Part shown: in pieces, positions 1-10,104 of the stretch
How positions within the stretch are numbered: the stretch's first letter is position 1
Layout: each line of letters starts with the position of its first letter
From: Rhyzopertha dominica
Taxonomy: Eukaryota > Arthropoda > Insecta > Coleoptera > Bostrichidae
Assembly: GCA_025024175.1 (NCBI GenBank)
Contig: QCXZ01000138.1
Location: forward strand, 49,881,092 to 49,945,091
Direction of reading: 5' to 3'
DNA length: 64,000 nucleotides
The notes under the pieces: generated by a model
Databases searched by the model: none
Told to the model about the DNA's origin: nothing
The model's input: the letters and a program-made list of their open reading frames with translations, nothing else
Position numbers and translations under genes: made by a program

Positions 1-395
1 TAGGACGAAAACACCCTGGCCCTAGGCGGATGTAAATACGTCTGAACAGTTTGTGATTGGGTTTTCTTCGATTTGGGGTATATTTCTAAATACCTTCTGG
101 CTGCACCAAGTCCGCTATAATTTGACTCGGCAAAAACACAAATCATATCACGCATTTCACTGTTAGAAAATTCATCATGTCCTGGCATTTTTTATTTTAC
201 AATTTTTACTACTAATAATACTAAGTAAATTAGAAAAATACAATAAACACTCTTACTTAGTGACAGTAAAATTGTCAAATATTTCTTCACACGAAAAATC
301 GATAAGTGCTGACACAAGCCTACTTGCAAAAAAATCAAAGTAATAACGGTGTGTAGGTATGTAGCATCTCCAGTTCTTAATGAATCACCCTGTAT
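1..395 (-). mobile_element. Mariner-like element, 5' end, cut by the window edge
   Basis: Read on the minus strand, a terminal sequence beginning CAGGGTGATTCATT lies at about 393 inward, next to a TA. This is the usual end and target of Tc1/mariner elements. About 200 bp of leader follows and then a transposase-like reading frame that runs off the window at position 1. Only the 5' end is present, so the other inverted repeat cannot be checked. The TIR start resembles those of other mariner-like elements in this window (for example at 47226), but the sequence inside differs, so this is a separate family. Confidence 0.6.
3..188 (-). CDS. Mariner-like transposase N-terminus (partial)
   Basis: The frame opens with ATG at 188-186 on the minus strand, starts MPGHDEFSNSEMRDMI and runs 62 codons without a stop to the window edge. 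The pattern of a short acidic start, a helix with an alanine/arginine pair (GAARRYLEIYP) and then basic residues matches the N-terminal helix-turn-helix region of insect mariner-like transposases (the DUF4817 type). That region binds the element's inverted repeats. The catalytic aspartates would lie outside the window. It is the only mariner frame here with no visible break, but only a third or less of the protein can be seen. Family assignment rests on the N-terminus alone. Confidence 0.5.
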   Translation of the reverse strand, partial: MPGHDEFSNSEMRDMICVFAESNYSGLGAARRYLEIYPKSKKTQSQTVQTYLHPPRARVFSS

Positions 396-582
396 AAACA
401 CTAAATGTACTGACTATTGTATCAGCGTTATTTGGAGTCGTAATATAGTACACCAGGATACTGTGAAAAACCTTTCTTAGACTTAAAATAGTTTTAGAAG
501 TCGCGAGGATTATTTGATAAATTATGTTCGTTTTTATTTAAATATAGTCATGATAGGATTTTTGGATCTAATCCTTAAGTAA

Positions 583-948
583 ACTAGGAATTTGTTTAAA
601 CTGCTGATAATCAGCAGGAAGTTTGGTTACTTCTTATTTCTTATGAGCCTTACGTTTACAATATTATTTATATATTCGATTATAAATCAGTTTCTCCAGA
701 AGAACCAGGAGATTAAAACTTTGAGGATTAAAAACCGGGCCGTTCCGTTTTACACAATTAGCTTCCCAAAAACTAAACGTCTAAAGCGCGAATCTATTTA
801 TAGCGAAATATGTCACAACAAATTTGGTACTTGTACAGTAATTGCAAAGTGGGTAGATCTGACACACGAGCTACCACAACAAAAGCTGCAAATACAAAAG
901 GCTCATCTCATATGGAGGGTCTCCGAATTGGCGTCTCACGGGCTATAA
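583..948 (+). CDS. Unrecognised ORF with a membrane-anchor-like start; possible exon
   Basis: The frame is open from 583 (after a TAA at 580-582) to a TAA at 946-948. The first ATG is at 643. From there it would encode about 101 residues starting MSLTFTILFIYSIINQFL, a hydrophobic stretch followed by basic residues. That is the layout of a type II membrane protein such as a Golgi enzyme (short tail, signal anchor, stem). Codons 20-100 are richer in CpG than the flanks. I recognise no domain, and the frame may equally be chance. If it is an exon, translation beyond about 920 would be lost to splicing; no convincing donor was found. TATAAATAG at 944-952 overlaps its end. Confidence 0.25.
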   Translation, partial: TRNLFKLLIISRKFGYFLFLMSLTFTILFIYSIINQFLQKNQEIKTLRIKNRAVPFYTISFPKTKRLKRESIYSEICHNKFGTCTVIAKWVDLTHELPQQKLQIQKAHLIWRVSELASHGL

Positions 949-1855
949 ATAGACACGCAATCAAAAATTAATTTCCTTTGTCGGAGAGACGAGGGCCCGG
1001 AGAGGTGCGCAACCTTTTCAACAGACACGGGCGAAATAATTCGCAAATCAATCGCCACATCGGACGTTAGCGATGTCTTATAATCCAATTCTGCTAATGA
1101 AACTGGGAGGATTCGGGGGATGAAAATGGAATGAAGCTGTCGGTGGAAATCTTGGATGTGACTTCTCAAATACAGTTATGGTCAAAAGTATACATCGAGC
1201 TGATTGTACTAAGACAACGTAAACATGAGAGCATGGATCGTACGAATCTTACTGTTTGACTAATTTATATCGACATATAATCAGATGATAAATTTGCTCC
1301 TGAGGTGTCTCACTACAGGAAACTGAGGGGGGTCGCAAGGGACGTGGAAGGATACCACCTTTCAGGATAATAAATATTGGCTAAATTATTATTTATATTG
1401 CTATTTACTTGCTTGAAAACGGAGACAGAAAGTCCTTTAACATCATTGCGCTACCAGTCTTAGTGATAAAAGATATTATGACTTAATCGACAGGAACACT
1501 AAAATCACAATTCAGAACAAATCCAAAAGTATTTGAAGAATAAAGCTTATATAACATCTGAAGCAGCCATGTAGGTATGTGTCACATAATAGTATTATTG
1601 TTTCAATATTCTATAGTTTGCCAAAAGACACAAATCAAACTGATCATACTGATCTACTATTTCGAGTGTTAACTTGCTTGCTTTAAATATAAAAATTTAA
1701 CTAGCGTCTTTCAGTTATCGGTTGATTATGACATCATAGGTTTGGAGGTAGTGTCTGCGTTGTTCTTGAACATTCCTTTACAGCTCTGGGTTAAAAATGG
1801 CAGAAAATATTTACCTTCTGCGACAATCCTTCTAACGAACTTAACTTGTTTACTT
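949..1855. other. No gene recognised
   Basis: The first 200 bases are moderately G+C rich and could be residual host sequence. The rest is AT-rich. Short open frames occur on both strands, but none has a recognisable motif or coding character. Confidence 0.4.
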
Positions 1856-1859
1856 AATT

Positions 1860-2028
1860 TATTTTTGAGAGGTTGTTTTCTCATTCTTGATGAAACTACC
1901 GGTTTTTCCTACATAAGGTTTTAAACAGTTAGCACAAAATTTCACCAATTTGTAACAAAGACTACCAGTGTATTGATTATAGCTCTTAACGGGTCACTGC
2001 TTTTATAGATTTTAGGCAAACCAATCGG
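1860..2028 (-). pseudogene. Penelope-like element reverse transcriptase relic
   Basis: Minus-strand translation from about 2028 gives PIGLPKIYKSSDPLRAI, matching the conserved GLPK-hK....LRPIv motif near the N-terminal side of Penelope-like RTs. After a frameshift and a TGA, a second segment reads LVKFCANCLKPYVGKTGSF, as expected for the next conserved block. The YxDD catalytic motif and the GIY-YIG domain are absent, so this is an internal fragment of a dead copy. It is more divergent than the two plus-strand PLE families of this window. Confidence 0.55.
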
Positions 2029-2039
2029 AAACGGTTAAA

Positions 2040-3800
2040 AAACACTTTTTCTCATTCGAAAGATTTGAAGTTTTGATAGGCTCATTAGTAATTTTGGAAA
2101 TTTTTGAGGTAAAATCTCGGAATAATTTTTAGTATGTTGCCTCATCTAATAATTTAATTATTTATAGTGTTCTTTATTTAAAGAGAGTATTAACGAAGTG
2201 CCTTTTCAGCATCTATTAAAATTAGCGCGCATTCTTGCTGGCAGATGAAAGAAAGGCTTAGAAATGGCATCGCAACCAGCGTATATGTGTACAAAAAGTT
2301 ATACAAATGAAACTAGTAAATACTGAACGTTCCTATTTTTAAGTCAGTATATTTGTCTTTAACCATGAAATACAGTCACCCACCTTATCTAAAATTCAGG
2401 ATTATACTTTACGTTCTGGACTTTCTAGTAGAAGTAAACACTCGAACTTTCCTATCAGATAACACTGCGTAGAGAATACTCTTTCACCCGCTGAAAAGGT
2501 CACGGTTCATAACACTCTTTGATGGAAATTAGCTTTCCGCGAGATGTTGGCCCGTTGTTTTATTCAAGCGTGGAAAATATAACGCAAGTTTGTTCGAAAC
2601 AAGTTGATTTGCAACCGAAGCGACCGATACGAGCTATCGAACGACCGAGTTGATTTATAAAATGCTCCGGTTGACAGAGCAGTAATCTCGACATGTTTAT
2701 GCGTTTTGAATAGATTTTACGGTGGCGCGAACCTCGCGCCGGAGTTTCTTGCGCTGGGGCTCATTTCAATAGAGGAATTAAATTTCGAAATGTCAGAAAC
2801 AGTTTCTGGTTTCTGAGAGGAAGTAATAATTCTGGGTAAATTCAGAAAGTCGGCTAGAGAATATTAAAATATTTTAACATTTGCATTTAGATGTACGAAA
2901 TAAACCAAACTAATCAACGACTTGACTCTGAACGGTTATTCGCTCTAATATATCTTTGAGAAAGAGGTGAGGCTTACCATATGGCTTGATAAATAACATT
3001 GACAAAGAGTGCAAGTGTAATCGAAGTGCCAGATCGAAAATATAATAACCTCAGCTAGATCCAGATTCGCTGTAGTAGAAGGAAGTAAACAAAGTAAAAA
3101 GGCAAACACGGAAATGAAATCTAATGGAAGATTCATTTCATTCAGGCAAACTCTTCAAACACCGACTTGTAAATAAACAATTTCCCTTTCAAATATCCTA
3201 AATTCCATTATCTTAGATAACAGGAACAGATAGAAGGTTTCGTCCATTTCGCTCTATCTCTGTTTGTTCTCTCGCAAACGAAAAACAAAAGTTCACACTT
3301 ATTCATCGGCGCCCCCTTTGAGGAACAAAAAGCCGTGGGTTTGTGCAAATCAGAGGAACCAGCCGTCTCCTTTACTTAATCATGATCTTGGGAGGCGAAA
3401 TAAAGTTGACGAAACGCAATAAGACGTCGGGCTTTTACTGCCTTAACGCCCTACGAATCCGGGTTCGCCTCGAATATTTTTGCGTATAAAGGACGTTCAA
3501 GGATCGAGTCGTCGAGCTGTTGTCCTAACAATTTTCGAGCAATAGATCTAAAGCAGTGGCGTACGCTTTTGCTGATATAATAGGAATGCAACCTCCTGTG
3601 CAAAAAAGTAGCAGACTGTTTTACAAATAAAGAAAACCCACTTTTATTACGCGTGAAACACGTACTTTTTCGTGTACATCGCGGAATTTACGGTAATTTT
3701 ATTAATAAATTGTATTCCCTGTATTCAAAGTAATCTGTGTCAAGTTTGTGTAGACTTGTCGATATAGAAACAAAACATCACAATAATAAATAAATAATTT
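2040..3800. other. Intergenic; two G+C-richer blocks
   Basis: AT-rich sequence surrounds two blocks with raised G+C and CpG: about 2510-2790 (containing the short inverted repeat GGCGCG/CGCGCC around 2720) and about 3240-3560. Neither holds a convincing reading frame or element end. They could be conserved host sequence. The stretch 3580-3828 may be the 5' leader of the Crypton that follows, but its edge cannot be placed. Confidence 0.35.
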
Positions 3801-3828
3801 GTGATGAAGCTTTCATGCAAAATGCAAA

Positions 3829-4010
3829 ATGAATCAATCAAGTGAAATTTAAGATGAAATTTTGGAATTAGTATCAGAAGTAGAGTCAAGTTTGATACCT
3901 ACAAAGTCTAAAGCAAAGTCCGAGCAAGTTTACCAACAATTTTGCCTCTGGAGAAATGATAAAAATGTGCAAGGAGCAAATGAAGACATTCTAATTGCAA
4001 GTTTGTTTCA
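3829..4010 (+). pseudogene. Crypton tyrosine recombinase, N-terminal part (copy A)
   Basis: From ATG at 3829 the frame has one TAA (3850-3852) and then continues DEILELVSEVESSLIPTKSK and on to EDILIASLF. This is the N-terminal core-binding region of insect Crypton recombinases, recognisable by the (V/I)PTKSK start and the QQFCLWR helix. Cryptons insert and excise with a tyrosine recombinase instead of a DDE transposase or RT. The frame is broken at 4010 by a retrotransposon, and the remainder lies at 9317-10104. Roughly 14 codons that would join the halves, seen in copy B as KPSTL-SVYSLL, are missing. Inactive. Confidence 0.75.
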
Positions 4011-4111
4011 TTTTTCTACAATTTTGGTCAAATTAGTTATTAAAGAAATAGGTCTAGCAAATTATAGGCGTATTTCTTTAATAACTAATTTGACCAAAAT
4101 TGTAGAAAAAT
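4010..4111. repeat. Perfect 41-bp inverted repeat with 20-bp loop
   Basis: Bases 4010-4050 are the exact reverse complement of 4071-4111, with 20 bases between them. The right arm is ordinary RT coding sequence (LITNLTKIVEKL region). The left arm is therefore an inverted copy attached to the 5' end of the element, most easily explained by template switching or twin priming when the element integrated. Confidence 0.9.
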
Positions 4112-4488
4112 TAATTAAAACTAGATTAGTAGAATTCTTGGATAGTGGTAATTTAATAAACAAAAACCAGTATGGTTGTAGAAAAGGAAAATCTACAACT
4201 GATGCAATTGCTGTTCTTGCTAATGATCTTTATAGAGCCCTAGATGAAGGTAAGCCTTCACTGTGTGTATTTTTAGACTTAGCAAAGGCATTTGACACGG
4301 TTAGCCACAGCCACTTGTTGGAAGTCATAGAGGGTATGGGAATAAGAGATGTAGCCTACAATTTAATGAGCAGCTATTTAGAAGGTAGGAAATAGTATGT
4401 GAACTTTAAGTCCATATGTAGTGGGGAAACAGTTCTTAGGTATAGTGTTCCACAGGGAACTGTCTTAGGTCCTATTCTTTTTACGCTA
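4051..4488 (+). pseudogene. Non-LTR reverse transcriptase, N-terminal half
   Basis: Translation from about 4057 gives ANYRRISLI (RT motif 'NYRPISL'), then QYGCRKGKSTTDA, VFLDLAKAFDTVSH with a catalytic aspartate in FLDLAKAFD, and after an in-frame TAG at 4393-4395 (expected Gln in 'RKQYV') the block RYSVPQGTVLGPILFTLY. This order is that of Jockey/CR1/I-type LINE reverse transcriptases, which copy the element RNA onto nicked chromosomal DNA. The frame stops where the mariner starts at 4491. Removing the mariner together with one TA copy restores LFTLYINDL exactly. The apparent fusion of Crypton and RT in one frame across 4010 is accidental. Confidence 0.8.
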
Positions 4489-4490
4489 TA

Positions 4491-4906
4491 CAGGGTGTCC
4501 CTGAACATGTGGGCAATATCTCGGGATCTGATAGCTGAGCTAAAAACATCACTATTTTACAGTATAACTTTTTTTGATATATCGTTCGCCTACTGAGATA
4601 TTCACCCCTAAAGCTCCTTTGGAAAAAGTGGTTTCTCCGAAATATCTTTTATACCGCTTGATATAATTTGATGAAATTTTCGCCATTAATATTTATAATG
4701 CAGGCGGTTAGAATAGTGCAGACACAGTTTTTGTAATTGCACGGGGAAGTTGGGGGTAAACTACCCTTCACCGTTTTTTTCTCTTAATTTTAAGGCGGGT
4801 AAGATTTTTTCCCCGAAATAGGCGTTTTTCAATTCTCCCAAACTTAAGAAGAAAAAAAGGTACTCTTTATTCATTACCCTAAAGTTAACCGTTTTCGAGA
4901 AAAATG
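4491..4906. repeat. Left 416-bp terminal inverted repeat
   Basis: Matches 6277-6692 in reverse orientation with only scattered substitutions. It contains A-tracts and a purine-rich stretch around 4790-4860. Confidence 0.9.
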
Positions 4907-5007
4907 TACTTGAATAACATGGTTATAATTATTGTATTTATTAAATAATTACATAAATATAACATTACGAAGAACACTTAAAAACTACATGGAGCTACAA
5001 AAAAAAA

Positions 5008-6138
5008 TTAAGAAGCTTCAACATGAGCTCCTCCAACTTCAATGCATTTTCGGGCCCGACGAATTAAAGACTGCCGGATTCTCCAAAACACGGCAGCGTT
5101 ATTACGTATTTCATCACAGTAAAATACTATACGTTCTATTAGATTATCCCTCGTTTCTACAGGAGTAGAGTAAACTAAGTTTTTCAGGTGCCCCCACAAA
5201 TAGAAATCGAGAGGGTTAAAATCTGGCGATCGAGGAGGCCAAGCAACAGGTCCTCCTCGACATATCCATCGATTTGGATACGCATTATTTAAAAATTGTC
5301 GCACAGCAATACTAAAGTGGGGTGGTGCGCCATCATGCATGAACCACATGTTTCTTCTGATTGCTAATGGAACGTCTTCTAAAAGCTGTTGTAAGTTATT
5401 TTGAAGGAACTGCAAATAGAGTTCCCCATTTAATCTTGGAGGTAGCACATATGGTCCTATTAAATTGTCCCCTATGATTCCCGCCCAAACATTAACAGAC
5501 TGAAACTGGAACTGGTGTCTTGCAACCACTGTGGAATTAGGGTTTTCGTCCGCCCAAACATGTAAATTGTGTGAATTTATTACACCGTTTTTCGTGAAAC
5601 CAGCCTCATCTCAATAAAGAATCGAACTAATAAAATCCCTGTTATTTGTGTGCTGTTCTAAGACCCAATTTGAAAATTCCACTCTAGCAGGAAAATCTTC
5701 ATGACTTAGAGCATGTACCTTTTGAACATGAAAAGGGTGCAGTAATTGTTCTTGAAAAATTCTGGAAATAGTGTTTTTGGACACATTGTGTTGCACCGCA
5801 AGTTTTCTAATACTATTGGTAGGATCCGCAGCCACGCTATCCAAAACGTTCTCCTCTAGGACCACTGTGCGTACTCTTCTTTGGACGNCACCGTTCAAGC
5901 TATCTTTTACAAATTTTCCTAATAATTACAAATTGATATTGTAAACATGCCTTTATGGATAATTTTATGTCCCACCTGTCTCCCTTAAACGTCTATCAAC
6001 CCGTTCAAAAGTTTTCCGATCAGGAATCCTACGGTCAGGAAATCGTTCTGCGTACAACCTCACAGCTTCTGTACTATTACCAAGGGCTAGACCATACACT
6101 AAATGCATGTCAGCATATTCAGGAAATGAATATTCCAT
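5008..6138 (-). pseudogene. Mariner-like DD41D transposase, broken
   Basis: The start is ATG at 6138 (MEYSFPEYADMHLVYG); an in-frame ATG at 6162 is also possible. Residues 1-60 form the DNA-binding helix-turn-helix with ERFPDRRIPDRKTF and RRLRETGG. A stop and frameshift follow near 5965-5900, then a second HTH (SIRKLAVQHNVSKNTISRI). A TGA at about 5617 directly precedes the first catalytic block DEAGF. The remaining catalytic blocks are WFMHDGAPPHF and RSPDFNPLDFYLWG. Counting from Asp of HDGAP to Asp of NPLD gives 41 residues, so DD41D. The protein cuts and pastes the element at TA. The N base at 5887 lies within the frame. At least one frameshift and one nonsense codon make it inactive. Confidence 0.85.
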
Positions 6139-6276
6139 TTTAAAATGATTGTTGGATAACAATCACACCAGGAAAATTAAATGGAGTGACAGCTAATAAT
6201 ATTTTTTAGCGCCTACTATAAAAATTAAATTGCTCGTGTGGACGCAAGTGAAAATGTGAACCATGTAATTCAACAG

Positions 6277-6692
6277 CATTTTTCTCGAAAACGGTTAACA
6301 TTAGGGTAATGAATAAAGAGAACCTTTTTTTCTTCTTAAGTTCGATAGAATTGAAGAACGCCTATTTCGGGGAAAAAATCTTACCCGCCTTAAAATTAAG
6401 AGAAAAAAACGGTGAAGGGTAGTTTACCCCCAACTTCCCCGTGCAGTTACAAAAACTGTGTCTGCACTATTCTAACCGCCTGCATTATAAATATTAATGG
6501 CGAAAATTTCATCAAATTATATCAGGCGGTATAAAAGATATTTCGGAGAAACCAATTTTTTCAAAAGAGCTTTAGGGGTGAATATCTCAGTAGGCGGACG
6601 TTATATCAAAAAAAGTTATACTGTAAAATAGTGATGTTTTTAGCTCAGCTATCAGATCGCGAGATATTGCCCACATGTTCAGGGACACCCTG
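6277..6692. repeat. Right 416-bp terminal inverted repeat
   Basis: Reverse complement of 4491-4906 with scattered substitutions. It ends in CACCCTG next to TA at 6693-6694. Confidence 0.9.
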
Positions 6693-6694
6693 TA

Positions 6695-7219
6695 TATAAA
6701 TGACTTGACATATTTGAAAACTTCTGGCACGATAACTAGTTTGGCAGATGACACGGTTGTAATGTATACTACAGATACATGGGCGGATTTAAAGCGTAAG
6801 GTCGAAACCGATATGAAAATTATTATTGATTACTTCAATTATAAACTACTTACAATCAATTTTGAAAAAAAATGGTTTACTTGCCCTTTTCCTGCAGTAT
6901 AACAGAGCTCCCAAACTATCAACAAATCTGTATTGATAATCGCGGTGTGGTAATAAATATCTCCTCTGCGGAGTCGGTGAGGTATTTGGGTATACAGATT
7001 GATAGGCATTTAAGGTGGGCTCTTCACGTACGAAAAGTGTCCGAATCAGTAAGAAAAATTCTGTATAAGTTCAGGTGTCTAACAAATATCTTAGACTTTT
7101 CTCAAATGAAAATTGTTTATCATGCACTAGTGGAATCAAGACTCACTTACGCAGTGATAGGATGGGGTGCTGTGGCAAATCGTTACTTGAAAAAGAGGTC
7201 CTTCAAAAGAAATTTATAA
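6695..7219 (+). pseudogene. Non-LTR reverse transcriptase, C-terminal half
   Basis: This continues the RT interrupted at 4490. YINDLTYLKTSG is followed by SLADDTVVM, in which the catalytic YADD box has become LADD. Then come the KLLTINFEKT-like thumb entry, a frameshift near 6870, and RYLGIQIDRHLRWALHV and KIVYHALVESRLTYAVIGWG of the thumb/connection region. After 7219 the frame shifts again, and degenerate coding sequence can be followed to about 7560 (a KVKLKKFLHEH-like tail). The LADD change would probably impair catalysis even without the frameshifts. Confidence 0.8.
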
Positions 7220-7879
7220 AAATTTTAGCATATCAATTATCCTTCCGATTTATTATATAAAGACACTAAATTGCTCGACATTAGACAACACTATTTTTTA
7301 AGCATAGTAACATACCAATATAGGACAAGAAACACTAGAACATCTAATTCACGAATATAATACAAGACAAAAAACAAGACAGCTAGCCAAGACTTCTTGT
7401 GCTCGTAAGAAGATAGGTTAGAGAAACTGTGCTTATTTATCCAGCAGATTTTACAATGTATTAGGACTTGAGATAAAATGCAACAATTCCATTAAAAATT
7501 TTAAAGTTAAATTGAAAAAATTTCTTCATGAACATGATCGAAACTATGTTTACAATTTAATTATAACTTAAATATAGTAGACATTTTATATTGTTCTTTC
7601 TAATGAAATTGGTATTTTATTTGAAAATGGTTGTAGTGTGATTGTTTTTGTATTACAATAGTATTAGGTTAAGAGAATTATTATAAAATTGTAATCGCTG
7701 TTCATTCGACAGTTTCTGTTTTTTTGTGCTACTTGCTCTGCTGCAGATAACAATTTAAATCTTATAATATTAGTTACACTTTAAGATTAAACCACGTATA
7801 AGCTATGCTTTTGTGGTTAACTTGATGTTTATTTGAAATTGATAACTTAAGCTTAAAGCTTAAACACTCTGGTCTGTGT

Positions 7880-9316
7880 ATTTATTTATTTATTTGGATA
7901 CATCACCAAACAGCCGAAGCCAATTACAGGTGAGGGAAATAACAATAATAATAAGATATTACACATAAGGAGGGCATACACAATTCTCGATTTCACGAAC
8001 ACTACAGGAGAAAATGTCAAGTAAATCACAGACAGAATTATAGTTATTGCACATAACGTTAACAGGAGAAAACTTAAGTAAATTTTTATGAGCGTAAGGT
8101 AAATAAAAACAATCAATATTACGACTAGCTGGTCGCGGAACTCTGAAGTACAATTGCACAAGTAAGGATGTACAATTCACCTGCCCAGATATTATTTTAT
8201 ATAGAAATATAATTGAATGAAGCTTTCTACGAGCAAATAAACTGTGTATTTCAAATTTTTTTAACAATAGATCGTTAGGATAACCTACAGCTGGATAGAC
8301 ACCATTAGAAGTAAAAGACAAGAATTTAAGAAAACGTTTTTGTACACTTTCTAAATTATCGATGTAGGTGCCATATCCTGGAGCCCATACGACGGAGCAA
8401 TACTCTAATTTTGAGCGTACATACGCAAAATACAAAAGCTTCAGCGCAGCAACATCCGTAAATTTTTTTACATGTCTAATAATGAAGCCTAACATTCTAT
8501 ATGAGCGCGCAATACAATCAGTTACATGGGGGACAAAACTCAAGTTCCTGTCAAAGATAACTCCAAGGTCTTTTATGGTATCGCGTCGGGATAGCTTGTT
8601 CTCGCCTATAATGTAGTCGAAAATAATTGGATTATGGACCCTGTAATATGAACATGCAAAACATTTTTGTATATTCAGCGGTAACTTATTGGCCAGACAC
8701 CAATTTTCAATACTTTCGAGATCGTTTTGAAGATTATGTGCATCATTAAGGGACTGAAGAGTGGCAAACAGCTTTAAATCGTCAGCATACAGTAAACTAT
8801 GACATTTAAGTCCTATCGAAATATCATTGACGTATATGATGAAGAGCAAAGGCCCCAAAACGTTGCCCTGAGGGACACCTGAGGTAACATAGAAAGCAGG
8901 AGACACATGTCCGCGGTACCCGACGTACTGCCGCCGACCCACTAAGTAGGACGAGAAAAACTGCAAAAGTGACGGAGACAATCCAGTTGTAGACAATTTA
9001 CGTATGAGTATAGTATGATCGAGACGGTCAAAAGCACTCGAAAAATCCGTATAGATTGCATCGACTTGCATCCCACAATCAAGACGCTCAGATATGAAAT
9101 TTGAAATACACGCTAAATTTGTAGCAGTCGATCTACCAGAAGTAAAACCATGTTGACAGTCTGACAGCAGCGGTCGTACGTGATATTCCAAGTGTCTATG
9201 CAACGCAATTTCGAAGACCTTGGCAAAATTTGACATAATTGCTATTGGGCGATAGTTTTCAACTAATGTCTTATCCCTTTTTAAAAAAAACCGGACAAAG
9301 TCTTGTTACTTTCCAT
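7880..9316 (-). mobile_element. Non-LTR retrotransposon (Jockey/CR1-like), 5' truncated
   Basis: On the minus strand the element ends at about 7880 with an AAAT-repeat tail (TTTATTTATTTATTT on the plus strand) and begins abruptly at about 9316, where Crypton sequence resumes. Its RT differs clearly from the plus-strand RT at 4-7 kb, so it is another family. The simple-repeat tail with a truncated 5' end is the hallmark of LINE insertion. It lies directly downstream of the other retrotransposon, inside Crypton copy A. Confidence 0.8.
7959..9274 (-). pseudogene. Non-LTR reverse transcriptase, nearly intact domain
   Basis: An uninterrupted frame of more than 425 codons reads NYRPIAIMSNFAKVFE, CQHGFTSGRSTATNL, YTDFSSAFDRLDH, TSGVPQGNVLGPLLFIIYVN and SLLYADDLKLF, and ends at 7959 (CVCPPYV). 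These are the RT fingers, palm with catalytic YADD, and thumb in canonical order. LEYCSVVWAPGYGTYI belongs to the C-terminal region shared by Jockey/CR1-type elements. Upstream of about 9278 the match continues, after a one-base shift, to about 9315 (TWKVTRLCPVF). The endonuclease half is missing, so it is a dead copy with a well-kept RT. A second frame on the same strand (7886-8161) is a shadow. Confidence 0.85.
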
Positions 9317-10104
9317 GTGTATTCAATGCTACGAAGCACTATACAGTTAAACGATAACGTGGACATTTCTGCTTGTAACAAATTGCTGGCATGCCTTAAA
9401 CGGTTGTGTCGCAAAAGAGTCAAAAGTGTTATCAATGGATAATGTGAAGAATTTCATTAATAATGCTACTAATTACAACTTTCTCCTTATGAAAGTTGTG
9501 ACAATAATAGCATTGCACGTAGCCTGCCGCGCGGAAGAATTGCAACTTCTGAGAGTTGATGACGTAGAAGATTGCGGGCATATCCTGATAGTTACATTAC
9601 ACGACACAACAACAAGAAAAAAAATGTGTCTTCACAGTAACATTGGAAGATGGAGATTTACAGGAAGTACTTGAAGCTAAGACCCAAACGTGTAGACCAC
9701 CGTAGACTCTTTAAATATTATAAAGAGGGCAAATGCACAGTGCAACAACCAATTGGTATAAACACCTTCTATAATCTACCAAGGAAAATTGCCGTGTTCT
9801 TAGGTCTACCGGAGCCGAACAGTTTCACAGGACATTGTTTCCGCAGACTTCAGCGACTTTTCTGGCCGACAGCGGAGCCGATATTCAAGTTTTGAAGAGA
9901 CACGGTGGTTGGCGTAGCAGTGGAGTTGAAGAAGCTTATGTAGGAGACAATATAGAAAATAAAGTACAAATTTTTACTAATTTAACTGAGCAGCAATCTT
10001 CGATCATCTCTGCACCGTCAACATCGACAGTATCCGAAGCATTAAGTGGAAAAATGAACTCCAATTTTTCAGTTCTTGAGTACTTTGCATATCTTTTAGT
10101 ATAG
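9317..10104 (+). pseudogene. Crypton tyrosine recombinase, catalytic part (copy A)
   Basis: The Crypton interrupted at 4010 resumes with VYSMLRSTIQLNDNVDIS. Frameshifts near 9418, 9610-9655 and 9850 split the rest. The blocks in order are FLLMKVVTIIALHVACRAEE (first catalytic Arg), RLFKYYKEGKCTVQQPIGIN, then GHCFR (the HxxR motif), ATFLADSGADIQVLKRHGGW and EEAYVGDNIENK with the candidate nucleophilic Tyr. All residues expected of a tyrosine recombinase (R, HxxR, H/W, Y) are therefore still readable, although the gene is dead. After the Tyr come about 45 less conserved residues and a stop at 10104. The family is that of insect Cryptons. Confidence 0.8.

Larger units (their letters stand above)
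4491..6692 (-). mobile_element. Mariner-like element (DD41D) with 416-bp inverted repeats
   Basis: The element is 2202 bp long and flanked by TA at 4489-4490 and 6693-6694. The ends start CAGGGTGTCCCTGAACATGT. The left arm 4491-4906 and right arm 6277-6692 are inverted repeats of about 416 bp each with few differences, unusually long for the mariner group. The transposase gene lies between them on the minus strand. The high identity of the arms suggests that this is the youngest insertion of the nest, although the gene is already broken. Confidence 0.9.
4010..7870 (+). mobile_element. Non-LTR retrotransposon (5' truncated), split by a mariner
   Basis: This LINE-type element keeps the RT domain and a 3' region. 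It begins abruptly at 4010 with a 41-bp perfect inverted copy of its own sequence (4010-4050 against 4071-4111) and is interrupted at 4491-6692 by a mariner. The 3' untranslated region appears to run to about 7870, where a minus-strand element takes over. No endonuclease domain is present, so the copy is 5' truncated, as is typical of target-primed reverse transcription. It lies inside Crypton copy A. Confidence 0.75.

Noticed and set aside
192..401. Minus-strand open frame of 69 codons
   Set aside because: It is translation of the terminal repeat and leader of the mariner at the window start; the real frame begins at 188.
936..1169. Minus-strand open frame of 77 codons in mixed-composition DNA
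   Set aside because: No motif, and it overlaps the end of another frame; a chance ORF is the simplest reading.
3862..4395. A fused Crypton-reverse transcriptase protein
   Set aside because: The fusion is accidental: a retrotransposon inserted in the Crypton gene happens to keep the frame across the inverted repeat at 4010.
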